Positions 20,134 through 31,754 of a stretch of DNA of 64,000 bases are shown here, piece after piece (position 1 is the stretch's first letter; each line of letters starts with the position of its first letter). Made by a program: the position numbers and the translations under genes. The DNA comes from Ianthella basta (Eukaryota; Porifera; Demospongiae; Verongiida; Ianthellidae), in the NCBI GenBank assembly GCA_964019415.1, contig OZ025874.1, positions 2,315,512 through 2,379,511 on the forward strand. Reading direction: 5' to 3'. The notes under the pieces were generated by a model. That model was not told the origin of the DNA and searched no databases. It worked only from the letters and a program-made list of their open reading frames with translations.

Positions 20134-22886
20134 TATATAATTTTATAATTATATGCATAAGCATGATTGAAATGACTAATAACAGAGTCAAAGTAATTAA
20201 TAGGCAGTGCACAGCACCACCTATGCAATGTCTGAATAGTAATTAATTGTCAAGTAAATTACATTGTTCCATGGTGCCCAGCACCGAGGCAGCGTTGCCT
20301 CTTTGTAGGGCAACTGATATCTGCTGGATCATGTGGCACCGGGACATCAAATCCCCTGTGACTCGAATCAACCGCCTGCCCAGTTCAGTGAAGAATTCGC
20401 GAGCCCCTGAGCCAAACACACCAGATGTCTCGACCGCCAGTGGGGCCACATGGTGAGTCCTAGCCAGCTCCGCGTATTTTACAGTCTTCTTGGCCTCGGC
20501 TGCAGCCGCCACCGCTCCTGCCTCTCTTGTTGACAACACCATATGGGAGACTGCATAGGTGTCGGGGCAGGTCACATCCCAAACAAGGGTGCGACCTGCT
20601 TGCCATGGAGTGATGGTAACCCCGTCTGGGCGTTTGCCGTCTGACCGGCTGAGGCCAGAGGGCTCCAGCGTAGATGGAAACTGCGCTCTGGCTAGGGACG
20701 TCTTGACAATAGTGTTGATTGCCGTGTGCCGCGGAAGACGCCCTGCACTGAACTTGCAGCTGAGCCCATGTATGCCCAGCTTGTCCACATGGCCTCCACA
20801 CTGACTGCACACGTGTGGACGGCAAAGGGGAACACCGAGACGAAGACCGGCAGCGATGCGCACCACTTCATCATCAAGGCGGAGCCCCAGGGATGGAACA
20901 GGCAGTGCATTCAGCCATGCACCAGACTCCTTAGCCTGAACTGCCAAAAGTCTAGCTCTCGTCCTGGGGTCTGCAGCAGAGTCCAGCAGCCCTTGCTGAG
21001 TCGCCTCAATGTGGGGCTTGTCCCACTCTTTCTGCTGCTGCTTCACTGGGGTGGGAGGTGGTGTGTGCTGGTGACCCTGCTGCCACTCATTACGAACCTC
21101 CAGGGTGTATGGGGGGGGCGTGCCTTTCAACCGGTTAGGGATGATCTGGTTCAGAAGATCCTTGCACCCAGCAGCAGATGCCAAAAAGGCGGAGGGGGCA
21201 AGCTGGGTGGCCCTTCGGATCCCCAAACCTCCAGCCCTAACAGGAAGAGTGGCTTGTATCCAGGCTGAGTGGTCGTCCAGGCTGACATTCAAGATGCTAG
21301 TGAGGATCGATCGTAGCTCCTGGTCAAAAGAGGCCAGTACCGGTGAAATGCAGCATGGGGCAGTTCTGAGGGTGTACAGGATCTTAGGAATGGCGAAGGA
21401 TTGCCTAAGCAGCAGAAGCGCATCCTGCCTGTGGAAGTGGGGCAACCTGGAACCCATGGTCTTTAGGGCCTGCAGCCGACTAGAAATTGCTGAATTGATG
21501 GACTTCAGCTGACCAATGGGGGCCCCAAGGAGGGTGGCATTCTCAGGCTTCACCTGACACAAGTCTGGAGCTGCTTGCAGCAAAAGATCACCAGCTGGTT
21601 CTTCACAAATGAGCTCTGTCTTCGCATGGTTCAGAAATAGACCTAAGTGGGCAGCCTGGCATTCAATGTACTGTAGGTCTCGTAACACCTCTTCCTCGGC
21701 ACCTCCAATTGTGCCATCATCCAGATAGAAAACCCTGAATTCTGATTTCAGGGGTGTGATGAGAGGGTGAATGGTCAGGCAAAAGAGGAGGGGTCCCAGA
21801 GGGTCTCCTTGCTGAACCCCCTCAGCAGATTGCAGGGTTGTCCCATGCAGGAAAAGGGTAGATGGGGCGGAGTAACAGGAGAAGACATAGTGGAAAAGCT
21901 CAGGAATGCTTTCCCTTGCTGCTTCCAACACCTTATCTCTTCTAATGCTATTGAATGCATTCCTAAAGTCGAGCTTGAGGAGGACATGGTCCGGGAGGAG
22001 GTGGTGGAGATAGACCCTTGCGGAGTGGACTGCTGCTTCTGCTCCCAAGGACGTTCCGAATCCTAGCTGGAGTGGTGCCAATAGCGATCCCATACGCTCC
22101 AGGACAGCTCTGCTTGCCACTTTTGCCACCATACGTCGAAGGGTGCACCCAACCGCAATGGGGCGCAATCCACCATCCTTCTTGTTCAGAGCTGTTAAGG
22201 TTGCTCCGAAAAAGAGGGGCCGTACCTGCACAGGTGTGATCCCAGACAGCACAAGGTTGGTGAAAGCCGTTAGTGCTGCCAACAGCTTCTTGCCTCCCGC
22301 CCTGGCAGAATTGCTGATGAGATCCTTGAGGTGTTGAGGCAGGAGTCCGTCAGGGCCTCCTGCAGAACCCCTAGGGAAAGAAAGGACAGCCCGGGCTACA
22401 TCCTGCTCTGTCACTGCTATGGGGGGCTGTGGTTCATTCTCCTTGGGAGGCAATGGGAAATTGGTATCCGGATGCGGGGCTGGGTGCTTGGCCCGCAAGG
22501 CTGCTATGGTGGCGTCATTGTGTTCTGCGACAGCATCCTCTGAGCAAGCCAAGCGTACCGCGCCTCTGAAATCCCCCTCCTCCAGCTTAGTTGACACTCT
22601 AGTGGCCAGAGAATGAAGTGGATCAGATTGTGACTTGCTGGCATGACAATAAGGATGGGCAACACTTGGGTCCGGTGTCACCAGTGTAGGATCATTCTCT
22701 TCAGCTACCTGCTGATTAACCAGTCTAGCAAGGTTCCACCGTCGTCCTCCTCTTCCAGGAACCCGAAAGCACTGTCGAGGGAAATTCAACAGCCTTGTCC
22801 AAGCACTCACGTTGTTGCTTCGGTTCACCTCCTCCAGAACAGTCGACAACTTGCTCGCTGCGAGGTCGCGGGACGCTAGCGGTTAC
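20083..22886 (-). mobile_element. RLE-type LINE with long open frame and 45-nt poly(A) tail
   Basis: Read on the minus strand, an open frame of about 870 codons (22849 to 20243) is followed by a 45-nt T run at 20083-20127, i.e. the poly(A) tail. It has RT motifs LRPIAVGCTLRRMVAK, VLLKLDFRNAFNSIRR, SAEGVQQGDPLGPLLFCL and the catalytic YLDDG. A zinc knuckle CSQCGGHVDKLGIHGLSC and an RLE core KRPDGVTI and LVWDVTC follow. The frame starts at TTG with no upstream ATG before a stop at 22883, so the 5' end is probably truncated. The matching intron of unit 3 (around 53070-53085) lacks it, which fixes the insertion edges to a few bases. No clear target duplication. Confidence 0.92.
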
Positions 22887-23003
22887 ACATTAATTATATC
22901 CCTGTAGTACAGGTCAGCTTACACAATACTACCAAACCCTTCCACAAGGGGTGTAGCATGCGAGACCAACTCCCTATATAGCTATTGCATTTTCTGTATA
23001 TAG

Positions 23004-23087
23004 ACGAGTCATTGAGTACAAGCTCTGTGGCTGTCACTACCGACCACCCACAGCCAATATTCCCTAACAGTGGATTGGACACTGAAG
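23004..23087 (+). CDS. Ser/Thr-rich cassette exon 2, unit 1
   Basis: An 84-nt phase 1-1 exon between a TATATAG acceptor and a GAAG|GTTTGT donor. It encodes DESLSTSSVAVTTDHPQP and NSGLDTEG. Its nearest relative is the unit-3 exon at 53195-53278. Confidence 0.75.
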
Positions 23088-23239
23088 GTTTGTTTTGCGT
23101 GTTCTCCTAAGGATTGTGGATATAATGAGGAGTATATAATGGGTAACAGGCCTTTACTTGGGCTTGGAAGCTCTAGAGTTCAAATTTCTGCTTTGTATAA
23201 TGGCTATATATATATTGCGTATTTTACTGGTACACATAG

Positions 23240-23323
23240 ATACGCCACTGAGTACAAGTTCTGCATGTACCACTGCCAATCACCCACAGCCAAAGTTGGC
23301 TAGCACTGTTGTGGACACTGAAG
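23240..23323 (+). CDS. Ser/Thr-rich cassette exon 3, unit 1
   Basis: An 84-nt phase 1-1 exon (acceptor CACATAG, donor GAAG|GTTTGT) encoding DTPLSTSSACTTANHPQP and VVDTEG. It is followed in the intron by a nested transposon insertion before the GTPase exon. Confidence 0.75.
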
Positions 23324-23752
23324 GTTTGTACGTCTTGCTTGTTCACCTAACTATTTATGTACTGGTAGATTCATGTTATATCAATTTATGCTTCCATCTT
23401 GTAACATCAGAGAAGTATATTGTGAGCACCAGAAGAAACAGATGGGTAGTAAACGATTGAGACAGGACGTTTCAGCCATGCACGTAGGCCTTCTCAGCTG
23501 TACATAAACTGAAAAAGCTGCAGTGAGGTGTTGGTTATATAGCAAAAAATTGGTGCGAGCTACGTGTGTGGGTGACGTGTAATCAATTAAAGTTAAAATG
23601 CGTGGGCGTGAGAGCACCTAAAGTGGGTGACAATTCACAACCAACCCCCTAGACCACACCGTTAACTAGAACAGTGATTAGAATGTTATTGTTAGACAAA
23701 CATTGTCACCCACTTTAGGCCATATATAACTAGAGTTGCACCGATATGTATT

Positions 23753-23869
23753 AGTTATACCACGGCGCTGAGGTGTATATGGATTTTAGGCGCACGATGC
23801 CCGAGGGCGCAAAGCGCCCGAGGGCAAGTGCGTCTAAAATCCATATACACCGAAGCGCCGTGGTATAAG
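23753..23869. repeat. Large palindrome with CCCGAGGGCGC core
   Basis: AGTTATACCACGGCGC to GCGCCGTGGTATAAGT forms a near-perfect hairpin with arms of about 43 bp. The apex itself is a palindrome (CCCGAGGGCGCAAAGCGCCC). A related apex occurs at 42082-42191 and a weaker one at 37321-37420. Confidence 0.8.
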
Positions 23870-24450
23870 TGATATATACCCCGCCTAGCGCGTCTAGGCT
23901 CTTATTCGAAAGGCGGGCTTCTTCCAGGGCGGCAGATCTGAAGAGCGGCTGCCAAGTTTATTTGAATTCGCAAGTGCTGTGAAGTTTTCGCCTGCAGTTA
24001 AGCAACTGGAGCAACACTCTAAGGGGCCAGTGAAGTGACTAAGGCTTCTGCGACGTTCTCGGCCTTCGTCGGCTTCGAGGGTTCTTTGCGCTCGTTACTC
24101 GACTTTCTGTTCTCCTTGAAATAGTGCGTTCCCACTGCTGCAGTGAGTTTGAGTGCCCTTGCGTACGAATTGGCGCACGAGCTTGCTGTTTCTCATCTGT
24201 GCACTGTGCGGGTCGTGTACATGGTTTATCTAGCTCGGCTATGGAGCGCTTTACATTGTTGGCTTGCGTGCATGGTTGCAGCGTGGTGGAGAGAGGTATT
24301 CTCCTTTTCAATGCTTTACGGACTCTCCCGAAGCCACGCAAAGTTGAAGCTGACTGTAAGTTGCTGCATTTGTGCTTTGGTTTGATTTGACACATTCTTT
24401 GTTATCAATAACAATTCTTTGTTATCTTTCACACCTTCCATATTTGGGCT

Positions 24451-24513
24451 GGGATATAACAGGATTTAAGCGCCCCTGTGCATATATATGCTTCTTAAAT
24501 CCTGTTATATCCC
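24451..24513. repeat. Hairpin
   Basis: GGGATATAACAGGATTTAAG pairs with CTTAAATCCTGTTATATCCC around a short AT-rich loop. Confidence 0.75.
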
Positions 24514-25537
24514 GGCTGGCTTGTTTACGCGATATATTTTCGCGCGGTTGCCATGGCAACGGGGTATATAGGTTTTTACTGATTATCCGAATTCCGATTT
24601 TTAAGTCCAATCCAATATTCTGATTTTTGCTTCACAATGTGTTCCTTGGTTTCTTTGATCTATTGCCTGAAGCCCTGGTTCTCAGCCACAGAGAATGGCT
24701 GACAATAATCGAGTGCAATCATCCACTAGATCCCCCGTGAATACGCTGTGTGCGCGCATCACTAATACAGCTTAGCCTACAGATTCATATGCGATCTTCA
24801 CTTTCAGGCTCGAAGCGATATTTGCCAGAAAGGCGCTGGACTACTTGATAAAGTCGCTGCATTCTGCACCTCAACTATTTTGTTGAAACTCTCTGTGTAG
24901 TTGAGCGTGCTTGTCCTTCAGATGCTGCACCAAATTCGTATTATCGGCCAATAATATAACTCGTGCACGCAATTCCTACCGCTGCGCAGATTCCTACTTG
25001 TTGCAGGCCTGGCACACTACGAAGTTGAGGTCCTCGTCGACAGCGAAGTACTCCCATGCTGGTGAATCTTTCTTCCTGGCGATTCCATGCGCCGCAGACC
25101 CAGAACAAACCAACAGCAAAAGCTGCAACAACGTAACCACTTGACATAACACTTTACTCGCAAACGTCATGTGCTCGAGGTGACATAATCGGTAGGGGAC
25201 AAAGGAAAAAAACGATTACCGATAAGGTTACAGAGACCCAATATCGGCCGATACCGATTGCCGATCCAATTATTAGTGCAACTTTATATATATAACCATC
25301 ACCTCACTGCAGCTTTTTCAGTTTATGTACAGCTGACGAAGGCCTGCATGCATGGCCGAAATGTCCTCTCTCAATCGTCTACTACCCACTTGCTACTTCT
25401 GATGCTCACAATTTACTTCTCTGATTTGGTTTACTGTAGCAGTGAGCCTCTACAACTTCATCTTGTAACATGCATAATATGAGCCAATCATGGACCTTTG
25501 TTAGCACTCTGTTCATTCTGCTCCTGAATACATACAG

Positions 25538-26916
25538 ATTTACAAGTGAAAAAACCTGATGTGAAGCTTACAAGTGAAGAGCTGCATTCCCTTCAGACCG
25601 TTAGTGAAGATGATCTTGTGTGGATTGAGATTGGCGTGACTGGAGTAGGGAAGAGCACATTAGGGAACTTTCTCCATGGAAAGCATGTGAATGAGGTCGG
25701 ACGTGGCCTTGTTTCTGTGACTGATAAAGCTCAAGTGAACTGCTCTGTGCTGGACGGACAACGCATGTGCATCGTGGATACTCCTGGCTTTGGCGATACT
25801 CATCACATGGGAACACAGAACACTGAAGCAGAGAACCTGGCCAATGATGCAGCCCATTTGGTTGTGGAGCTCAGCAAGACCATGCTGATGGCAAGGCATG
25901 GTGTTCACGCTTTCTTTGTGGTTGTTCGAGCTGACAGCAGAGAACTGTTTAGCACCACAAAGCTGTTGGACCTGCTTGATATTCTAGGCAACTATTGGGA
26001 CCACACCATTCTAGTGTTGACCCACGGAAAGGAGTTTGACGAGGAAAGTGAGGATAAGCAATATGAGGAATTTGAGGCAATGTTGAACAGTCCCAAATGC
26101 CCTGAAGTATGGAAGACTCTTGTTGAGAAAGTTAGCAAGCGATATGTGATTATAGAGCCAGAGGACTGGAAAGATGACAGAGCATATCATGCAAGAAAGG
26201 TTAAGGAGCTTAAAGAGCACTCCTCTGCCATTGTGGCTGCTCATGGTCCATACAATGACACTTTACATTCCTTGTTAAAAGAATACATTGAGACTGCCAA
26301 ACTTGAGTTGCGCAATGAGTTCGAAGATGTGGACAGCCCAGAGGCCCAGGTTGCTGCACTGCAGGTTGCCTTTCAGAACGTCACGGCCATGCTGTACAAG
26401 CTCATTCGCATTAAACTTGCAGGGGGAGTTGACACTGAGCTGTTACAAGAGATGGCTAAAACAAAAGAAGAAGAACTATCAGAAGTTCGCAGGCAAAGGG
26501 ACGAGTTAAATCAGCAGTTCTTGAAAGAGCAGGGAGAAAAGCGCAAGGCTGAGGAAGAAAAGCGCAAGGCTGAGGAAGAAAAGCGCAAGGCTCAGGAAGC
26601 AGAAGACAGAGCAAGGGAGGCAAAAAGAGCGGCTGAGGAACAAGCAAGGATAGCACGTGAGGCAGAAGAGAAGGCTAGAAGGGAATTGGAGGAGTACCTA
26701 AAGAAGCCTACATTTAAGGAAAGGGTTGTAGAGACACGTGTCTACAAAAGCAACTTCTACAAGTGGAAGTGGGTACACTCTGCTGAGGCTGTGGATGTGG
26801 CTACAGGGATATCGGCTAAGGCTCAGAATTACCAATCCAAAGATGAGGCTAAGGAACTTGCTAGAATTTATCTCAAGGCCATTTTACTGGAAAAAGGCAT
26901 CATCCGCAAAGATTGA
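25538..26916 (+). CDS. AIG1/GIMAP-like GTPase exon with coiled coil, unit 1
   Basis: The terminal exon follows a CATACAG acceptor. It has no in-frame ATG at its start, enters in phase 1 as D-L-Q-V-K and ends at TGA. G1 P-loop is GVTGVGKS (25633-25656), G3 is DTPGFGDTH, and the G4-equivalent is LTHGKEFD. These mark the AIG1/IAN (GIMAP) GTPase family, whose members act at intracellular membranes in immune cells and defence. After about 270 residues comes a Lys/Glu/Arg-rich coiled coil with three KAEEEKR-type repeats, then a conserved 70-residue C-terminal domain (LKKPTFKERVVE to EKGIIRKD). The exon looks fully intact. Upstream exons are damaged in this unit, so whether it is expressed as a CARD-TM fusion is doubtful. 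Confidence 0.9.
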
Positions 26917-26929
26917 GTGATATTCTGCA

Positions 26930-27005
26930 ATTAACCTTCATCCACAATTGACCTTCATCCACAATTAACTTTCATCCACAATTAACTTTCATCCACAATT
27001 AACCT
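26930..27005 (+). repeat. Short tandem repeat after the stop codon, unit 1
   Basis: About four copies of an 18-bp unit, CTTCATCCACAATTAAC. The same array follows the GTPase exon in unit 2 (43858-43935) with a similar number and in unit 3 with about two, so it is a variable 3'-UTR repeat. Confidence 0.8.
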
Positions 27006-27895
27006 GCAATCATGGGTGATTGTAATGCAACTAATTACATGGTTGTATGGTTTAACTTTGTCTAGCTATAATAGTTATGCTTTGCTCATTTGCTGTATAT
27101 ATGTAAGCAAATTTAGCTCTTTGTAATTACATCAATTGGTGCAGAATTACAATGGTATTGTACGTACATCAATGGCCAGAACATATGCATTCCTGTATAA
27201 TTGCATGCAATATTTGGGCATGCATGCATTGATGAACTATATTGATTATATTATACATTAGGTGCATGCAAATTAATGCATGTGACGTCTTCATCATAAT
27301 TTTATAATATTAATAATTATTATATATAGATCAGGAGCGCATAATGAGAAAAAAAGGAAGGGGTTTATGGGATTATAGAGTGGGGCTCCGCGTGTGTCCT
27401 CCACGGGTTGAAATCGTCCGTCTTGCAGTTATTGAGATATCCTTCTATTTCCGGTTTTTCGTTCGCGGCTGACGGCCATTTTATTAATTATCGCCCCCTT
27501 GACTTTCGGTTGTCGGCCGGTTTGATTCGCTGTCGTTCAGCGATCGACTTTAAACTCGGCCGTCGTCATAGCAGCTACCTTCCGTTGCTACCAGCTCACA
27601 TACGTCAAAACTGGCTGGGGCCGACTCGCTGTTGTGCGACTCGCCATAGCAGAAGCCCGCCGAAGGCGGGCGCCCTGCTAGTTTAATTATAATACTATTA
27701 TTATATTATAGACTGCATGAATTAATTGTAGTATGACGATGGGTATAAGATTATAACAGAAATGCAGTATGTGTACAAAAATGTTGCCTTAGTGTGACAA
27801 CTGTCAGTAACATGCATGCAAACAAGAACTTAGTGCACATGTGAGTGAAACACAGTACAGCCATTGTAATCAAATACATGCAGCATGTTGCCAGG
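27006..27895. other. Convergent intergenic spacer, unit 1
   Basis: Paralogous to 43936-44568 and 54980-55605, but with an additional block at about 27340-27690 absent from the others. That block is GC-richer and ends in the hairpin CCCGCCGAAGGCGGGCGCCCTGCTAG-type motif near 27655, so it is a unit-1-specific insertion of a dispersed repeat. No gene is supported. Confidence 0.55.
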
Positions 27896-28857
27896 TTACA
27901 TTTCATCCATGCCACTCGGCATGTAGTCGTGGTCAAACTCCTCCCCACTGTTCCTCGCCTTCTGCCCCTGCAGTTCCATTGTCTCAATGACAAAGTGACC
28001 ACTGGCGTCACTATCGTCAGAGTCCTCGTCATCCCAAAAACGGCACTCCCATGAGCCGTCCTCAAGATCATCAAGATCGTCTAGGTCCTCCAAATCATCT
28101 TCCATCTCATCCACATCGGGCTGATCAGCAGGAGTGCGTTTCACTGTCTCCTTTGGAAATGATGACACCACCTTATGTTCGGGTGATTTGTGGGTATGGA
28201 TGGGAGAGGTGGGGTCCTTTTGTGGCTGCGGGACATTGTGTACTGGTGACTTGATTATGCTCCCAGTGTCAATGCTGACTAAACGCCGTGGTGAGAGCAA
28301 CAATCTGGGCCCTTCCTTCTTCAAAGGAGACTGTTGAGGTGTCAAGGTGACACCTCCTCTGGACGGACTTGAAGTTGGAACTTCACTACCTGTAATCAAA
28401 GGGCCGATAGGGATGTCCTCTAGTGGTGGAGCAGGGTTGCTGTCCTCCTCTTCCTCAGCTACAATTCCTTCTTGTGGGCTGTGGGCGTGGTCAGAAGAGG
28501 GGGTGTGGTCAGTGGGAGGTGATGGAGGGAGCTCCTCATCACCATCAGATAGCTCTTCCTGTATTGCATCATCATCTTCCTCTTCCAAATCTGTTGCTTT
28601 CTTCTGATCATACACCAGTGGTATTATGGCAAGAGCTTCCTTGCAGAACTTTGCTCTCTTCCTCGTGTCCTCATACTTGGTGCCCAGTCTGTCCCTCTTC
28701 CTCCGCAGACGCTCTTCCTTGTTACAAGTATCCCTGACTTCTTCCCTCAAACTCTCCAGCTCTTTATTGCGTTTTGCTATTTCTGCATTCACCTGTGTGA
28801 GTTCGGTTTGGATCTGAGGTGCCTTCTGGCGACAGTACCTGTAAGTCTTTAGAGCAC
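27896..28857 (-). CDS. Acidic coiled-coil protein, last exon, unit 1
   Basis: A large terminal exon after a TACCAG acceptor, entering in phase 1 as G-A-L-K-T-Y-R-Y-C. It begins with a coiled coil (TELTQVNAEIAKRNKELESL, then RLRRKRDRL), then a long acidic, Pro/Ser-rich tail (LEEEDDDAIQEELSDGDEEL, EDDLEDLDDLDDLEDG) and ends MPSGMDEM. I do not recognise the family. The conservation of three paralogues on the protein level, including the acidic blocks, supports a real gene. It is convergent with the GTPase exon, about 1 kb apart. Confidence 0.75.
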
Positions 28858-28997
28858 CTGGTAGCAGTAGAAAGGGAGGAGTCAATGACAGAGCAGTAAG
28901 AAGTGTAAGATGGAGCAACTAATGAAGGCAGTGTTTCATACAAGCAAACTGAACCTTCTCATACGTACATACATACATCACAATGTCACAAACACAC

Positions 28998-29132
<135 letters not shown>

Positions 29133-29151
29133 CTATCCCCTACAGCCTTAC

Positions 29152-29361
29152 CATCCAGCAACTTCTTCACCCTCTGCAGTTCCTGCTCTGCCTGGCGATG
29201 TTGGTCGGCCACCATTGCTCGAATAGTGCTCACAGGCACTGCCTTGGTCAGCAGAGAGATAAACTCGCTCTCCACACTGCCAGCACCATTGGGCACTCCA
29301 GCTGTGGGACATTCAACTCCCTCTACATCACTCACAGTGCCATTCTCCTCAGTCCTTGGTG
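29152..29361 (-). CDS. Acidic coiled-coil gene, upstream exon, unit 1
   Basis: A 210-nt exon, phase 1-1, acceptor TGCATACAG, donor GATG|GTAAGG. It encodes APRTEENGTVSDVEGVECPT, then SEFISLLTKAVPVSTIRAMV and QHRQAEQELQRVKKLL, a helical segment. The exon before it is not certain. The CARD-like exon at 30889-31230 could splice to it: its potential donor CAAG|GTAGC is also phase 1, but a TAA precedes that donor in this unit. Confidence 0.7.
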
Positions 29362-30888
<1,527 letters not shown>

Positions 30889-30909
30889 TGTGACAATTAG
30901 GTGAAGGAG

Positions 30910-31230
30910 TTAGAATTCCCCCAGAATGCTGAGAAAATCTTGGAATCGTTGCACACCAGTGACAGTGATGGCGTTCTTAACACTCTGTAGTATGCGTGGG
31001 TTCTTGGCTTCCTTGACCTCCTGGAAGTCCCTCACTGCTTCCAGGTCATTATCGCCAAGTAGATGTTTTTGATGATGCTTTAACGCCTCTGACAAACTAT
31101 CCATGCCACTACAAAGCTTTCCAGTCCTTTCTATAACGGCGTTCCTGGCAGCTAGGCTATAAGGATCTTTGACGAGGGAGCGCTGTTGTGTGTACCCAAC
31201 ATCGGAAACAATGGGTGGGATATGAGCCAT
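30910..31230 (-). CDS. CARD-like death-fold protein or exon, unit 1
   Basis: Begins at MAHIPP. I chose this Met because sequence upstream of it carries an indel between the two paralogues, while sequence after it is conserved in frame. About 106 residues: NAVIERTGKLCSGMDSLSEA, HLLGDNDLEAVRDFQEVKEA, RILQSVKNAITVTGVQRFQD then FLSILGEF. The 'I...V..KG...F..FL.IL' ending and the all-helical pattern resemble a CARD. In unit 2 the frame continues past this point: CAA there is TAA here. It may be a short adaptor or the first exon of the coiled-coil gene. It is head-to-head with the unit-2 plus-strand gene. Confidence 0.65.
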   Translation of the reverse strand: MAHIPPIVSDVGYTQQRSLVKDPYSLAARNAVIERTGKLCSGMDSLSEALKHHQKHLLGDNDLEAVRDFQEVKEAKNPRILQSVKNAITVTGVQRFQDFLSILGEF

Positions 31231-31387
31231 AGACTCACAAGCGACTCGACCACTGCTGAGGCTGTAGCTGTTCCGTTGATTTATGCGTACTCTGGCCAAA
31301 TTACCTGCAGTCACTGCATACACCTACACATGTTCTGACCTTATTAAGCTTCCATGCATGGCAATGTATACGGCCATTTCCTTGCAG
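31231..31387. promoter_or_regulatory. Putative shared bidirectional promoter, unit 1/unit 2
   Basis: The minus-strand CARD-like start codon and the plus-strand exon 1 of unit 2 are only about 160 bp apart and diverge. The same arrangement recurs at 48979-49087. No core-promoter motif is evident, so this is inferred from layout alone. Confidence 0.35.
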
Positions 31388-31498
31388 AAGATGACGCAAT
31401 CTAACGTTGCGGGAACAGTGACAGGGAAAGTCCAAATCAGAGATCACTGGCCGGCAATACTAGCAAGGTGACCCTGGACGGAGACGAAATGACTTCTG
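31388..31498 (+). CDS. Exon 1 of CARD-TM-AIG1 gene, unit 2 (start Met at 31489)
   Basis: Follows a TTGCAG acceptor-like site, which hints at an earlier non-coding exon. It ends in ATGACTTCTG|GTAAGC, phase 1. An upstream frame from 31391 codes for 27 residues and stops just before the start, so it may act as a uORF. The next exon should be at 35656 but the intron now carries the second 3.8-kb transposon copy. Confidence 0.65.
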
Positions 31499-31754
31499 GT
31501 AAGCGATTTGTCCTTTTCACACGCTCAGATCATCTTTATATTTACCAACGACCACGCATAAGTGTTTAACTGGAGAAATTGATGAGTAATTGGGTCCCAT
31601 GGCCATCGGGAGCGTTGTGGTACGCGTGCTCATATTTATAGAAAGGAGCTAGGGCTGGAAACTCTTTCCAAGTAATTTTGCCTCCGAAATGATTCGGCTG
31701 TATTTGCTGTTGAGGTTGATTGAGACCGAAAGTTTCCGACACATAGATTTAACC

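Larger units (their letters stand above)
23731..25286. mobile_element. hAT-like non-autonomous element nested in the 23408-25458 insertion
   Basis: The left end TAGAGTTGCACCGAT and the right end, reverse complement TAAAGTTGCAC, match the typical hAT 'agGGTTGCACCGAT' terminus, and ATCGGCCGATACCGAT is subterminal. The left flank is TATATAAC and the right flank TATATATAAC, consistent with an 8-bp duplication plus one TA slippage. No transposase frame is seen. The interior carries two hairpins. Confidence 0.75.
23408..25458. mobile_element. Insertion with ~137-bp inverted repeats and 13-bp flanking direct repeat
   Basis: The direct repeat CATCTTGTAACAT lies at 23395-23407 and 25459-25471. The intron of unit 3 (53525-53540) has one copy and no insertion. 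Left arm 23408-23547 and right arm about 25293-25428 are reverse complements at about 90%, both with GACGATTGAG and CAGCTGTACATAAACTG-like segments. About 30 bp lie between the right arm and the flanking repeat, so the exact element end is uncertain. A hAT-like element is nested inside. Confidence 0.75.

Noticed and set aside
30910-31323. Extension of the unit-1 CARD-like frame upstream of MAHIPP
   Set aside because: The corresponding region in unit 2 has an indel that changes the frame, so upstream sequence is more likely 5' UTR.
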